Under the pieces are notes generated by a model, which made no database searches, had not been told where the DNA came from, and was given only the letters and a program-made list of their open reading frames with translations. Shown here one piece after another: positions 51,154 through 59,276 of a DNA stretch of 64,000 bases. How positions within the stretch are numbered: position 1 is the first letter of the stretch; each line of letters starts with the position of its first letter. The position numbers and the translations under genes were made by a program. Where the stretch lies: assembly GCF_015350905.1 (NCBI RefSeq), contig NZ_JADKRZ010000002.1, positions 372,001 through 436,000 of the forward strand, given 5' to 3'. This stretch comes from Curtobacterium sp. VKM Ac-2865 (lineage in GTDB: Bacteria; Actinomycetota; Actinomycetes; Actinomycetales; Microbacteriaceae).

Positions 51154-52307
51154 CGAGTGCCTCCAGGGTGCGGGCCGGCGCAGCGTCGGTGTCGTCCGTC
51201 GTCGGACGGCCGACCGCCGTCGAGCGGTGGACACGTGCCACCCGCGTCCCGATCCGCGTCACGATCTCGTGCTCGATGGTGTCCGACCACGCGGCCCACT
51301 CCGCCACGGTCGGCTCGCCGGCCGCGCCGGGTCCGAACACCGTGACGGTCTCCCCGGCGTCCAGGCGGTCGTCCCCGGTGTCGACGACGACCATGTCCAT
51401 CGAGAACCGGCCCACCAGGGGCCGCCGGCGTCCGCGGACGGACACCTCGGCCCGCTCGGACGCCGCACGGGGCAGCCCGTCGCCGTAGCCGATCGGCAGG
51501 AGCGCCAGGTTCGTCCGCCGGTCCACGACGTGGTCCAGGCCGTACCCGACGCCGGTGCCGGGCTCGACCTCCCGTGCTGCGGCGACCTGGGTGGTGAGCG
51601 ACAGGGCCGGACGCAGTGCCGACGAGGTGCCCGACGGGTCGATGCCGAACAGGCCGGCGCCGATGCGGTGCAGGTCGAAGCCGTCCGCGACGCCGGTGAT
51701 GGTCGCTGCGGTCGCGGCGAGGTGGGTCACGGACGGCGTCAGGCCGCTGCGCCGAGCCGTGCGGACCGCGTTCCGGAAGAGCAGCCGCTCGCGGGTGGTC
51801 GGCCCGGTCGGCGCAGGACATGTGCCCCATCACCCCGACGACCCCGACGAGCCCGAGCGCCTCGGACTCGCGGGCGAGTGCGCACAGGGACGGCCATGCC
51901 TCGGCGGGGGAGCCGTCCCGGGCCATGCCGACGTCGACGTGCAGGTGGACCCGGGCGCGCTGGCGGACCGCGAGCGCGGCGAGCCCCACGGCGTGCAGGA
52001 CCGCCGGGCTCGACACCGCGACGTCCACGTCGGCGAGGACGGCCGCGCTGAAGTCGGCGTCCGGCGGGTTCAGCCAGGTGAGGATCCTGGCGCGGACCCC
52101 GGCGGCGCGGAGGGCCAGGGCCTCGTCGATCGTGGCGACGCCCACCGACGTGGCGCCGCTCGCCAGGACCGACGTGGCGACGGCGCCGTGCCCGAACGCG
52201 TCGGCCTTGAGCACCGCCATCAGCCGGTTGCCGGTCAACGCGGCGAAGTACGCGGTGTTCGCGCGGATCGCGTCGTCGTGGACGACGAGTTCGGACGGCG
52301 CGGACAT
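51146..52307 (-). pseudogene. alr: Alanine racemase, split by a 1-nt frameshift
   Basis: The N-terminal frame (from ATG 52307) has the PLP-lysine motif LMAVLKADAFGHG and runs to MGHMSCADR; then homology jumps to another frame with VTHLAATAATI, LPIGYGDGLPR and MDMVVVDTGDD to the stop at 51146. Removing one base of the run at 51803-51805 restores a continuous product of about 386 aa. Either an authentic inactivating mutation or a sequencing error. Alr makes D-alanine for the adjacent ligase. Its ATG overlaps the upstream small gene (TGATG). Confidence 0.85.
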
Positions 52308-52537
52308 CAGCCGACCGTGCCGGCGGGAGCGCCGACGGTGACGGTGACGACCCCGCGGGGGAGCGCCGAGCCGGACGACGACGACGACGAAGAAGAAGAA
52401 GAGGAAGGGGACGACGACATCGACGACGACGTGGTCGCGGTCGGGTGGCTGCCGTCGATCGCCCAGCACGCCGTCCCGATCACGACGACGATGGCGACGA
52501 GGGTGGCGGCGGTGCTCCTGGTGGTCCTGCTGGTCAT
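52307..52537 (-). CDS. Small membrane-anchored Ser-rich protein
   Basis: About 76 aa: a signal/anchor helix (STAATLVAIVVVIGTACWAI) followed by a poly-Ser tract encoded by TCG/TCC/TCT triplet repeats (52378-52410 region) and a short tail. Likely a single-pass membrane or secreted peptide; function unknown. It precedes alr with a 1-nt overlap. The start is uncertain (ATG 52570 is an alternative) and the ribosome-binding site is poor. Confidence 0.45.
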   Translation of the reverse strand: MTSRTTRSTAATLVAIVVVIGTACWAIDGSHPTATTSSSMSSSPSSSSSSSSSSSGSALPRGVVTVTVGAPAGTVG

Positions 52538-52644
52538 GGGACAAGCGTCCGGCAGGGGACCTTCAGCGGGCATCGTCCTGCGGGTCGAAGCCACTCAGCC
52601 CTCCGGGTGAGATCGACTCACGAGTCGGTCCCGGAGAGCACGAC

Positions 52645-53358
52645 TCAGATGACGACGGACCCCAGCACGCGGTGCGCGATCGAGATCGACTCGCCCGACA
52701 CCGCCGACAGTGGCGAGGACAGGAACGCGACCAGGTCGGCGATCTGCGTCGGGCTCGACTCCCCACCGGCACCACGCTGCACCTCAGCACCGGGCTCGTC
52801 GGAGACCGTGCCCGGGTTGACGACGTTCACCGTGACGCCCGACCCGGCGAGCTCGTCCGCCAGGTTCTTCGCGATGACGTTCACCGCGGTGTTCCGGAGC
52901 GAGGCCGTGATGTTGCCGGACAGGTACGCGTTCTGGCCGCTCACCACGACGACCCGGCCGAAGCCCGCGTCCCGTTGGGCCGGCAGGACGGCGTTCGCGA
53001 CCCGCAGGAACCCGAGGGCCTTGCCGTCGACCGCCTGTGCGACCTGGTCGGGGTCCGACCGCTTCGCCGGGTCCAGCGTGCGCGCGCTCGGTGCCGCCGT
53101 CACGACCAGCACGTCGATGCGTCCGTGCTCGGCGAGCACCCGCGCGACGCCGGCGTCGACCGAGGCCTGGTCCGCGGTGTCCATCGCCACCGCGGAGATC
53201 GCCACCCCGGAGAGTCCCACACCTCCGTCCTCCGACGCGCTCCGCGAGGCCACCACGACGGTCGCCCCCTCGGCCCGGAGGCGGTCGGCCACGGCGGCAC
53301 CGATGTAGCCCTTCCCACCGACGACGAGGGCGACACGGTCACTGAGCTGCAGGTCCAT
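52645..53358 (-). CDS. SDR-family oxidoreductase with degenerate active site
   Basis: Protein of 237 aa with an SDR fold: cofactor loop GGKGYIG (14-20), an NNAG-equivalent TAAP, Ser140, and VNVVNPGTVSDE. The canonical catalytic YxxxK is replaced by SLRNT (153-157), so the usual proton relay is missing; it may be non-catalytic or use another residue. ATG at 53358 is preferred to the upstream in-frame start at 53385. It is divergent from a small gene and the marR gene across a repeat-rich promoter. Confidence 0.75.
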   Translation of the reverse strand: MDLQLSDRVALVVGGKGYIGAAVADRLRAEGATVVVASRSASEDGGVGLSGVAISAVAMDTADQASVDAGVARVLAEHGRIDVLVVTAAPSARTLDPAKRSDPDQVAQAVDGKALGFLRVANAVLPAQRDAGFGRVVVVSGQNAYLSGNITASLRNTAVNVIAKNLADELAGSGVTVNVVNPGTVSDEPGAEVQRGAGGESSPTQIADLVAFLSSPLSAVSGESISIAHRVLGSVVI

Positions 53359-53425
53359 GCCCGTCACGCTAGCCCCCGGTGCCACGACCGTCCGAGCAGT
53401 TCGGTGCGCGAAACGTACAGCAGCC

Positions 53426-53453
53426 GAACCGTTCGTTGCGTGAACCGTTCACG
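53426..53453. promoter_or_regulatory. Operator-like repeats in the SDR/marR divergent region
   Basis: GAACCGTTC occurs at 53426-53434 and 53442-53450, 16 bp apart; the second lies in the dyad CGTGAA-CCG-TTCACG (53439-53453). Probably bound by the MarR protein encoded at 53770. Confidence 0.45.
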
Positions 53454-53515
53454 TCCTGAAAGACTCTCACTCGTCCGATCCGGACGGCACGACGACGAGG
53501 AAGGCGGAACCAGAC

Positions 53516-53698
53516 ATGCGCAGCACGTACCACGGGGCTCAGCGGAGCACGTCGCTCTTCGGCACCCACACCCGCGTCGGCCTCACCGCCCCCGCCGTGA
53601 TCGCCGCGTACGTCAACGCCCGCATCGAGGACCCCTCGCTGCTCTCGACACGGACCGAGCCGTCCTACGCCGACTTCTTCGCCGCCCAGCACGCCTGA
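53516..53698 (+). CDS. Small hypothetical protein, 60 aa
   Basis: A 60-residue ORF (MRSTYHGAQRSTSLFGTHTR, then VGLTAPAVIAAYVNARIEDP and YADFFAAQHA) with a modest GGAAGGCGGAA region upstream. Amino-acid composition is protein-like and the downstream marR start is 71 bp away. Unknown function; its last codons are the first unit of a tandem repeat. Confidence 0.45.
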   Translation: MRSTYHGAQRSTSLFGTHTRVGLTAPAVIAAYVNARIEDPSLLSTRTEPSYADFFAAQHA

Positions 53699-53753
53699 GC
53701 ACCGAGCACCCCTGAGCACCCACCGGCCTGAGCACCCAGCACGCCTGAGCACC
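53687..53753. repeat. Four tandem 16-17-bp repeats
   Basis: Units at 53687-53703, 53704-53720, 53721-53736 and 53737-53753, each ending CTGAGCACC. Units 1 and 4 are identical. Every unit carries a TGA, so readthrough of the 60-aa ORF is blocked. Confidence 0.85.
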
Positions 53754-53769
53754 CGGAGTCCCTGACCCC

Positions 53770-54309
53770 ATGCCGTTGACCGTCGTCCGCCGCGAGCACC
53801 ACCACCTCTACACCCGCGAGCCCCGATCCACCGCCGCCCGCCGCGCCGTCGAGGCCATCCTCCGGCTGCAGCACGCCGAGGAACAGCAGATCGAACATGC
53901 CCGCACCGAGAGCGGCCTGTCGAAGAACGAGTTCCTCGCCGTCCGGTACCTGCTCCAGGCGCACCGCGACCACCGCGCCATGGGGCCGAAGGACCTCGCC
54001 GTGATGCTCGCCGTGTCGAACGCGTCGGTCACGAAGCTCGTCGACACCCTCGTCGAGAAGGGCGACCTCGTCCGCACCGCACACCCCACCGACCGCCGGG
54101 CGCAGGTGCTCGAGCCGACAGAGCAGGCGGCCGCCAAGATCGACGCCTCGTACGCGCGCTTCCACGAGGTGGTCGTCGAGGTCCTCGACCGGCTGCCCGC
54201 CCCCGAGAACGAGGCCGTCACCCGGGCGCTCGGCCAGGTGGTCGAGGCGCTCGCCGAGACGGTGCCGGAGCCCGAGGACGAGTACACGGTGCCGGAGGGC
54301 GCTCGCTGA
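53770..54309 (+). CDS. MarR-family transcriptional regulator
   Basis: Protein of 179 aa with the winged-helix core at about 45-125 (LSKNEFLAVRYLLQA, MGPKDLAVMLAVSNASVTKL, DRRAQVLEPTEQ with the wing Arg residues). N-terminal basic segment of 25 residues and acidic tail. Likely represses itself and the divergent SDR gene via the GAACCGTTC repeats. Ligand unknown. Confidence 0.87.
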   Translation: MPLTVVRREHHHLYTREPRSTAARRAVEAILRLQHAEEQQIEHARTESGLSKNEFLAVRYLLQAHRDHRAMGPKDLAVMLAVSNASVTKLVDTLVEKGDLVRTAHPTDRRAQVLEPTEQAAAKIDASYARFHEVVVEVLDRLPAPENEAVTRALGQVVEALAETVPEPEDEYTVPEGAR

Positions 54310-54324
54310 CGCGACCAGGATCCG

Positions 54325-54364
54325 GACAGGAGGCTCGTGGCGGCGCCGCCACGAGCCTCCCGTC
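54325..54364. terminator. Family A palindrome after marR
   Basis: Perfect 16-bp arms meeting without a spacer (54329-54344 / 54345-54360), extended by 3 further pairs after a mismatch: the longest family A member. Confidence 0.8.
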
Positions 54365-54373
54365 TTCTGCCCC

Positions 54374-54398
54374 ACCGGAAACCTTCCAGCGGTAAGTT
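54374..54398 (+). promoter_or_regulatory. tetR promoter/operator
   Basis: ACCGGAAACC at 54374-54383 with CGGT at 54390-54393, then TAAGTT (54393-54398) as -10, 6 nt before the ATG at 54405. A similar ACCGAAAACC/CGGT arrangement (different spacing) lies at 57024-57040, upstream of the convergent isomerase-oxidoreductase pair. Confidence 0.4.
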
Positions 54399-54404
54399 GT
54401 CTGC

Positions 54405-55013
54405 ATGACCGCCGCCGAGGACGCCGACGCCGCTCCGCGACGCGGGTACCGCAAGGGCGCCGAGCGGCGGGTGCAGATCCTCGACGAGATGATCCGGATG
54501 GTCGCCGAGCAGGGCGTCGACGCGTCCTCGTTGCGCTCCGTGGCCGAGGCGCTCGGCATCACGCACGCCGCACTGCGGCACTACTTCCCCTCGCGTGACG
54601 AGCTGCTGCTGGCGGTCTACCGCGAGCACGAGGTGCGCGAGCAGAACTCGCCCGACCGGTTGGCGTCGGCGATCGGCGACATGCGGGACAGCGCCAGGCG
54701 CAACCGCGAGGTGCCCGGGCTCGTGCAGCTCTACACGACCCTGGCCGCGGACGCCGTCGGCGAGGGGCACCCGGCCACGAGCGACTTCATGCGCGAGCGC
54801 TTCGCGCGGTTGCGGTCGGAGCTCGCCCTGCTGATCCAGCGCGACCAGGACCTCGGCCGGATCCGGGCCGACCTCGACCCCACGGACCTGGCGTCCCTGA
54901 GCATCGCGGCGTCCGACGGGCTGCAGGTGCAGTGGCTGCTCGACCCGGACGCCGTCGACGGCGAGCGGGTCCTGCGCCTGCTCGAGCAGCTCGTCCCCCC
55001 GCCCGCGTCCTGA
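54405..55013 (+). CDS. TetR-family regulator
   Basis: Protein of 202 aa: N-terminal HTH (about 22-68, MVAEQGVDASSLRSVAEALGITHAALRHYF pattern in part) and all-helical ligand domain. Convergent with the Gfo/Idh oxidoreductase gene (gap 24 nt). It may regulate that pair, given the similar promoter elements. Leaderless-type promoter. Confidence 0.87.
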   Translation: MTAAEDADAAPRRGYRKGAERRVQILDEMIRMVAEQGVDASSLRSVAEALGITHAALRHYFPSRDELLLAVYREHEVREQNSPDRLASAIGDMRDSARRNREVPGLVQLYTTLAADAVGEGHPATSDFMRERFARLRSELALLIQRDQDLGRIRADLDPTDLASLSIAASDGLQVQWLLDPDAVDGERVLRLLEQLVPPPAS

Positions 55014-55037
55014 CGCGAGCGGGGGAGCGTGCCCGAG

Positions 55038-56141
55038 CTACGCGGTGAGCACCGCCGCGGCGGGGTCGAAGTCCTCGGGGAGCGGCGGGATCGACGCCAC
55101 GGTCGAGGTGATGTCGACCGCCGTGTGCGACTCGGCAGCGTCGCGGATGCCGAGCAGCACGTCGAGGACGTGCAGTGCGGTGGCACCCGAGGCGCGCTCG
55201 GGGCGGTCCTCGGCGATGGCGCGCGCGAGGTCGACGACCCCGGTACCGCGGCCCCAGGTCGACCCGACGGCGGTGATCGTCTCGGGCTCGTCCTGGCCGT
55301 ACCGCCACAGGGTGGAGTCACCCTCGAACGTGTTCGGGTCGGGGAGCGAGATCGTGCCGAGCGTGCCGTTGATCTCCACGAAGCCCATGCGCGGCATCGC
55401 GTGCTGGAACGAGAACGTGGACTGTGCCGACTGCCCGCCGGCGAACTCGATGAGGGCCGCGTGGTGCGTCGGGACCTCGACCGGGAACGTCTCGCCCGCG
55501 CGGTCGCCGGACGCGATGGTCCGACGCTCGAGCGACTTCGACGACACGGCCTGCACGCGGGTGGCGGCACCGAGGGCGTGCACGAGCGTCGTCACGTAGT
55601 ACGGACCCATGTCGAACAGCGGTCCGGCACCCGTGGCGAACAGGAAGTCCGGGTTCGGGTGCCAGGCCTCGGGCCCGGGGACGTGGAACATCGTCGTCGC
55701 GGTGAGCGGCTCGCCGATGTCACCGCGGGCGATGGCCCGGAGCGCGGTCTGGATGCCGGCGCCGAGCACCGTGTCCGGCGCGGTCGCGACCCGGAGGCCC
55801 CTGGCCTTCGCGGACTCGAGCACCGCGGCGGCGGAGTCGTGGTCCGTGGCGATCGGCTTCTCGCTCCAGACGTGCTTGCCGGCGTCGATGATCTGCTGGT
55901 CGACCTCGGCGTGCGCGGCCGGGATCGTCAGGTTGATGACGATCTGGACGTCGTCCCGGGCCAGGAGCTCCTCGACCGAACCGGAGGCCCCGACGCCGTA
56001 CTCCGCTGCCTGGGCAGCAGCGCGGTCGAGCAGGACGTCGGCGACGAAGCGGACCTCGACGTCGGCGAACTGCGTCAGGTTGCCCAGGTACTGCGTGGAG
56101 ATGTTGCCGGCACCGATGATGCCGATCCCGACACGGCTCAC
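55038..56141 (-). CDS. Gfo/Idh/MocA-family oxidoreductase
   Basis: NAD(P)-dependent sugar oxidoreductase of 367 aa. Rossmann start GIGIIGAGNISTQYLGNL (about 5-22), signature WSEKPIATD with the catalytic-region Lys, and a C-terminal domain including GPLFDMGPYYVTTLVHALG. Members oxidise sugars, inositols or sugar acids. ATG overlaps the isomerase stop by 4 nt, so the two act on the same sugar. Substrate unknown. Confidence 0.87.
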   Translation of the reverse strand: MSRVGIGIIGAGNISTQYLGNLTQFADVEVRFVADVLLDRAAAQAAEYGVGASGSVEELLARDDVQIVINLTIPAAHAEVDQQIIDAGKHVWSEKPIATDHDSAAAVLESAKARGLRVATAPDTVLGAGIQTALRAIARGDIGEPLTATTMFHVPGPEAWHPNPDFLFATGAGPLFDMGPYYVTTLVHALGAATRVQAVSSKSLERRTIASGDRAGETFPVEVPTHHAALIEFAGGQSAQSTFSFQHAMPRMGFVEINGTLGTISLPDPNTFEGDSTLWRYGQDEPETITAVGSTWGRGTGVVDLARAIAEDRPERASGATALHVLDVLLGIRDAAESHTAVDITSTVASIPPLPEDFDPAAAVLTA

Positions 56142-56938
56142 TTGTCGTTGTCCTTCAGCCAGGTGAGGGACTCGGCGATGCCCTCGAAGACGTCGCCCTT
56201 GTACGCGTCGAACTCGACGACGCGGATCGCCTGGGGCGCAGCGGCGAGGATCGACACCACGTCGACGTCGCCCTGGCCGGCGGGGGTCTGGTTCTCGAAG
56301 GCGCGCTGCAGGGCCTCAGGGACGATGAGGGCGCTCTCGGACGAGGGCAGGGCGTCGCGGATGTCGCCGTCGACCTGGCCGTCCTTGACGTGGATCGCGA
56401 CGACGCGGTCCCCGAGGGAGCGGAGCACGGCGGGGGCGTCCGCGCCACCGACGGTCGCCCAGAAGGTGTCGACCTCGAGGACGGTCTCGGGGGCGAGCTG
56501 CTCGACGAAGAGCTCGTAGACCGTGCGGCCCTCGACCTTGTTCGTGAACTCCCACTGGTGGTTGTGGTAGCCGAACTGCAGGCCACGGGCTGCGGCCTCG
56601 GCGGTGAGCTCGTTGACGCGGTCGGCGATGGCCTTGACGTCGTCGGCGGTCTGCCAGCGGTCGGTCGGGATGAACGGGTCGATGACCGTCGTGATGCCGA
56701 GGCGCTCGGCGGCGTCCCAGATCGGCGTGGTGTCGGCGGCGTCGATCACGGCGACGTGGCCGGACGGGGCCTTCAGGCCGGTGGCGGCGAAGGCCCGCTC
56801 GAGGTCGGCGGCACGCTCGACGAACGCGTAGGGCTCGACGTTCTCGTACCCGATCTCGCGCACGCGGGCGATGGCCGCATCGAGGTCGTCGGCGATGGCG
56901 TCTCGCAGCGAGTACAGCTGCACGGAGGTGATGGGCAT
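56138..56938 (-). CDS. Sugar phosphate isomerase/epimerase
   Basis: TIM-barrel protein of 266 aa: SVQLYSLRDAI at the start, YHNHQWEF, VLEVDTFWATVGG, IHVKDGQ and VEFDAY carry the metal-binding Glu/Asp/His residues of the xylose-isomerase-like superfamily. GGAG about 9 nt upstream of the ATG. First gene of the two-gene operon with the Gfo/Idh oxidoreductase, a pairing typical of inositol or keto-sugar catabolism. Confidence 0.85.
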   Translation of the reverse strand: MPITSVQLYSLRDAIADDLDAAIARVREIGYENVEPYAFVERAADLERAFAATGLKAPSGHVAVIDAADTTPIWDAAERLGITTVIDPFIPTDRWQTADDVKAIADRVNELTAEAAARGLQFGYHNHQWEFTNKVEGRTVYELFVEQLAPETVLEVDTFWATVGGADAPAVLRSLGDRVVAIHVKDGQVDGDIRDALPSSESALIVPEALQRAFENQTPAGQGDVDVVSILAAAPQAIRVVEFDAYKGDVFEGIAESLTWLKDNDK

Positions 56939-57013
56939 TGCGCGGGGCTCCTTCGGTCCTGACTGGGCTGTGCTGACCCGTCGAGGACGCGATGCTCCGC
57001 GGCGAGATCGAGG

Positions 57014-57056
57014 ACGACGCTACACCGAAAACCACCCGGTGTGTAGTTTTGCGTCG
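57014..57056. promoter_or_regulatory. Palindromic control region between isomerase and esterase genes
   Basis: Nested inverted repeats: CGACGC (57014-57019) with GCGTCG (57051-57056), ACACCG (57022-57027) with CGGTGT (57037-57042), and AAAACCAC with GTAGTTTT. The AT-rich core stands out from the surroundings and probably binds a repressor of the isomerase-oxidoreductase operon. Confidence 0.45.
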
Positions 57057-57152
57057 CCCGTGTCCGCGCCCCGTCGTCACGAGCGTCCGCGCCCCGTCAG
57101 CCGCGGCCGGCGCACCGGGCGTGCGCCGAGCCTCCCGGGCTAGCGTGGACCG

Positions 57153-58472
57153 GTGCTCCACGACGCGACCCTGACCTTCGACAGCCCCGCCGGACGCATC
57201 TGTGGCCAGCGCGACGACGGGGTGGTGCGGGTCCTCGGGGTCCCGTACGCACACGCCGAGCGCTTCCAGCCGCCGCAGCCGGTGCCGCCGTTCCCCGACG
57301 TGTTCGACGCCGACACCCCGGCGCCCCTCGCGCCGCAGTCGGCCTCCCCGGTGGTCGACCAGCTCCTGCACGTGGTCGAGGCCGAGGTCGACGAGCACTG
57401 CCAACGGCTCTCGATCACGCTGCCGGCCGACGTCGGCGCCGACGAGCGCCTGCCGGTGATGGTCTGGGTGCACGGCGGCTCGTACGTCATCGGTGGCGGG
57501 GACCTGCCGATGAACGACCCGACCGACCTGGTCACCGAGCAGCGGGTCGTCGTCGTGACCGTCACCTTCCGGCTCGGGGTGCTCGGGTTCCTCGGCGACG
57601 GCGACCGGGTGCCGGCGAACCTCGGGCTGCTCGACCTCGTCGCGTCGCTCGGGTGGGTGCACGAGAACATCGCCGCGTTCGGCGGCGACCCCGCGAACGT
57701 CACCGTGTTCGGGCAGTCCGCCGGCGGTGACGCCGTCGCGCACCTGATGATCAGCGAGGGCACCGAGGGCCTGTTCCACCGGGCGATCGTGCAGAGCGCG
57801 CCGCTGGGTCTGTCGCGGGGGCGCTCCCGGATGAACCGCGCCATGGTGCGGACCATCGGCGCGGTCGGCCCGGACACGGCGCTCGAGGACCTGCTCGGTC
57901 GACAGGCCCGCGCGGAACGGATCGCGATGCCGTTCGGCCTGCGCGGCGGGATGCCCTACGGCACCCAGTACGGCTTCGCGCCGCTGCCCGCGGAGCGCGA
58001 CCTCGCCGACGCCTGGCGACGGGTCGCGCCCCGCATCGACCTGATGATCGGCTCGGCCGCGGACGAGACCGCGATGTACGTGCCCGTCCTGCCGGGCGTG
58101 CGTCAGGTCGCCCGCACCCGGGTGGGCCGCGCGCTCGTGCGGTGGTGGCTCGTCCGCCCGTTGACCGAGGTCATCTACGGCCGCGATGCCCGTCGGTTCG
58201 CCGAACGGCACCGCGCCGGCGGCGGCACGGCGGTCCGGTACCGACTGCTCCGCGGTGCGACGCGACGGCCGACCGGTGCGGCACACATGGGTGAGCTCCC
58301 GATGCTGCTCGGCGGGCGCGAGGCCTGGGCCGGCAGCCTGTTCGTGTCCGAGCGCGACTGGCCCGAGGCCGAACGCCGTGGCCCCGGGATCCGGGCGATC
58401 TGGGCCGAGTTCGCGCGGACCGGCCGGGTCACGGCGCCGAGCGACGAGACGCTGGCGTTCGACCGCGGGTGA
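57153..58472 (+). CDS. Type B carboxylesterase
   Basis: Carboxylesterase/lipase of 439 aa: oxyanion-hole region VMVWVHGGSYVIGGG, nucleophile elbow VFGQSAGGDAV, and acidic residue in GSAADETAM. The last third is shorter than in 490-500 aa family members and the catalytic His is probably in AAHMGELPMLLGG. No signal peptide, so cytosolic. GTG start with TAGCGT 6 nt upstream. Monocistronic. Confidence 0.85.
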   Translation: MLHDATLTFDSPAGRICGQRDDGVVRVLGVPYAHAERFQPPQPVPPFPDVFDADTPAPLAPQSASPVVDQLLHVVEAEVDEHCQRLSITLPADVGADERLPVMVWVHGGSYVIGGGDLPMNDPTDLVTEQRVVVVTVTFRLGVLGFLGDGDRVPANLGLLDLVASLGWVHENIAAFGGDPANVTVFGQSAGGDAVAHLMISEGTEGLFHRAIVQSAPLGLSRGRSRMNRAMVRTIGAVGPDTALEDLLGRQARAERIAMPFGLRGGMPYGTQYGFAPLPAERDLADAWRRVAPRIDLMIGSAADETAMYVPVLPGVRQVARTRVGRALVRWWLVRPLTEVIYGRDARRFAERHRAGGGTAVRYRLLRGATRRPTGAAHMGELPMLLGGREAWAGSLFVSERDWPEAERRGPGIRAIWAEFARTGRVTAPSDETLAFDRG

Positions 58473-58594
58473 CTGCGGCGTCCGCCCGTGGGCGACGGCG
58501 GCGTTCGCCCGCGGCTGTCGGCAGCGGGTGGCCCAGGCCGGCACCCCCTGAACTGGCGGTATCCACGGTCGTTCCACCCCCGGAGAATCGGGGC

Positions 58595-59197
58595 ATGCCC
58601 GTGTCCGTGGATCCCGACCTCCGTGCCCGCATCGTGGCCGCGGGGATCTTCGCGTACCGCGCAGCCGACTTCCACCAGGTCGGACCCGAGGAGGTCGCGG
58701 TCCACGCCGACATCACGGTGGAGGAGTTCCGTCTCGCCTACCCGGTCTGGGAGCTCTTCATCGTCGCGGTGGTCGACCGCTGGAACACCGCCACGCGGCA
58801 GATCCTGCGCCCCATCGCCGAGCGCGAGGGTGCCGTCGCCTACGTCCGCGCCCGCCTGGAGACCGGCGAGGGCGACCCCGCGCTGGTCCGACTGCGCATC
58901 GCCCTGCTGAGCGCCGCGTCGAACCCCGGGCACGCCGCCGCCGGGTGGTTCCGCAAGCAGTACGCGCGCTCGTTCGAGGACCTCACGCTGACCCTCGCCC
59001 GCGACGTCGTGATGGGGCGCGAGGCCCGCGGGACCGCACCCCGCCACGGTGCTGAGCAGCTGCTCGCGCTGTACGAGGGCCTGCAGCTGCAGTCCCTGCT
59101 CCGCGACGACGTCGACCTGCTCGGCGGGTACGACCGCGCCGTGGCCCGGATGCGGGTGGGCTGGGCGAGCGGCCCCGTCGCGCAGCCGACCCGCTGA
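58595..59197 (+). CDS. TetR-like regulator
   Basis: Protein of 200 aa. The N-terminus (ARIVAAGIFAYRAADFHQVG, then PEEVAVHADITVEEFRLAYP) has the spacing of a TetR helix-turn-helix though the recognition helix is unusual; the rest is helical, with LRIALLSAASNPGHAAAGWF and LYEGLQLQSLLRD typical of the family ligand domain. GAGAAT lies 6 nt before the ATG. Targets unknown. Confidence 0.72.
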   Translation: MPVSVDPDLRARIVAAGIFAYRAADFHQVGPEEVAVHADITVEEFRLAYPVWELFIVAVVDRWNTATRQILRPIAEREGAVAYVRARLETGEGDPALVRLRIALLSAASNPGHAAAGWFRKQYARSFEDLTLTLARDVVMGREARGTAPRHGAEQLLALYEGLQLQSLLRDDVDLLGGYDRAVARMRVGWASGPVAQPTR

Positions 59198-59276
59198 CAG
59201 CAGCACCGGGACCACCCGGACGGGAGGCTCGGCGCGGCACGCGTGCGCACCCGCGGCTTCCTGGGATGGTCGGGTC

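Noticed and set aside
52378-52410. GAC/GAA triplet run as an acidic-peptide gene on the plus strand
   Set aside because: The minus-strand frame with signal anchor and poly-Ser tail, coupled to alr, is a better explanation, though still uncertain.
53687-53753. CRISPR-like spaced repeats
   Set aside because: Units are 16-17 bp, tandem without spacers, and there are no cas genes.
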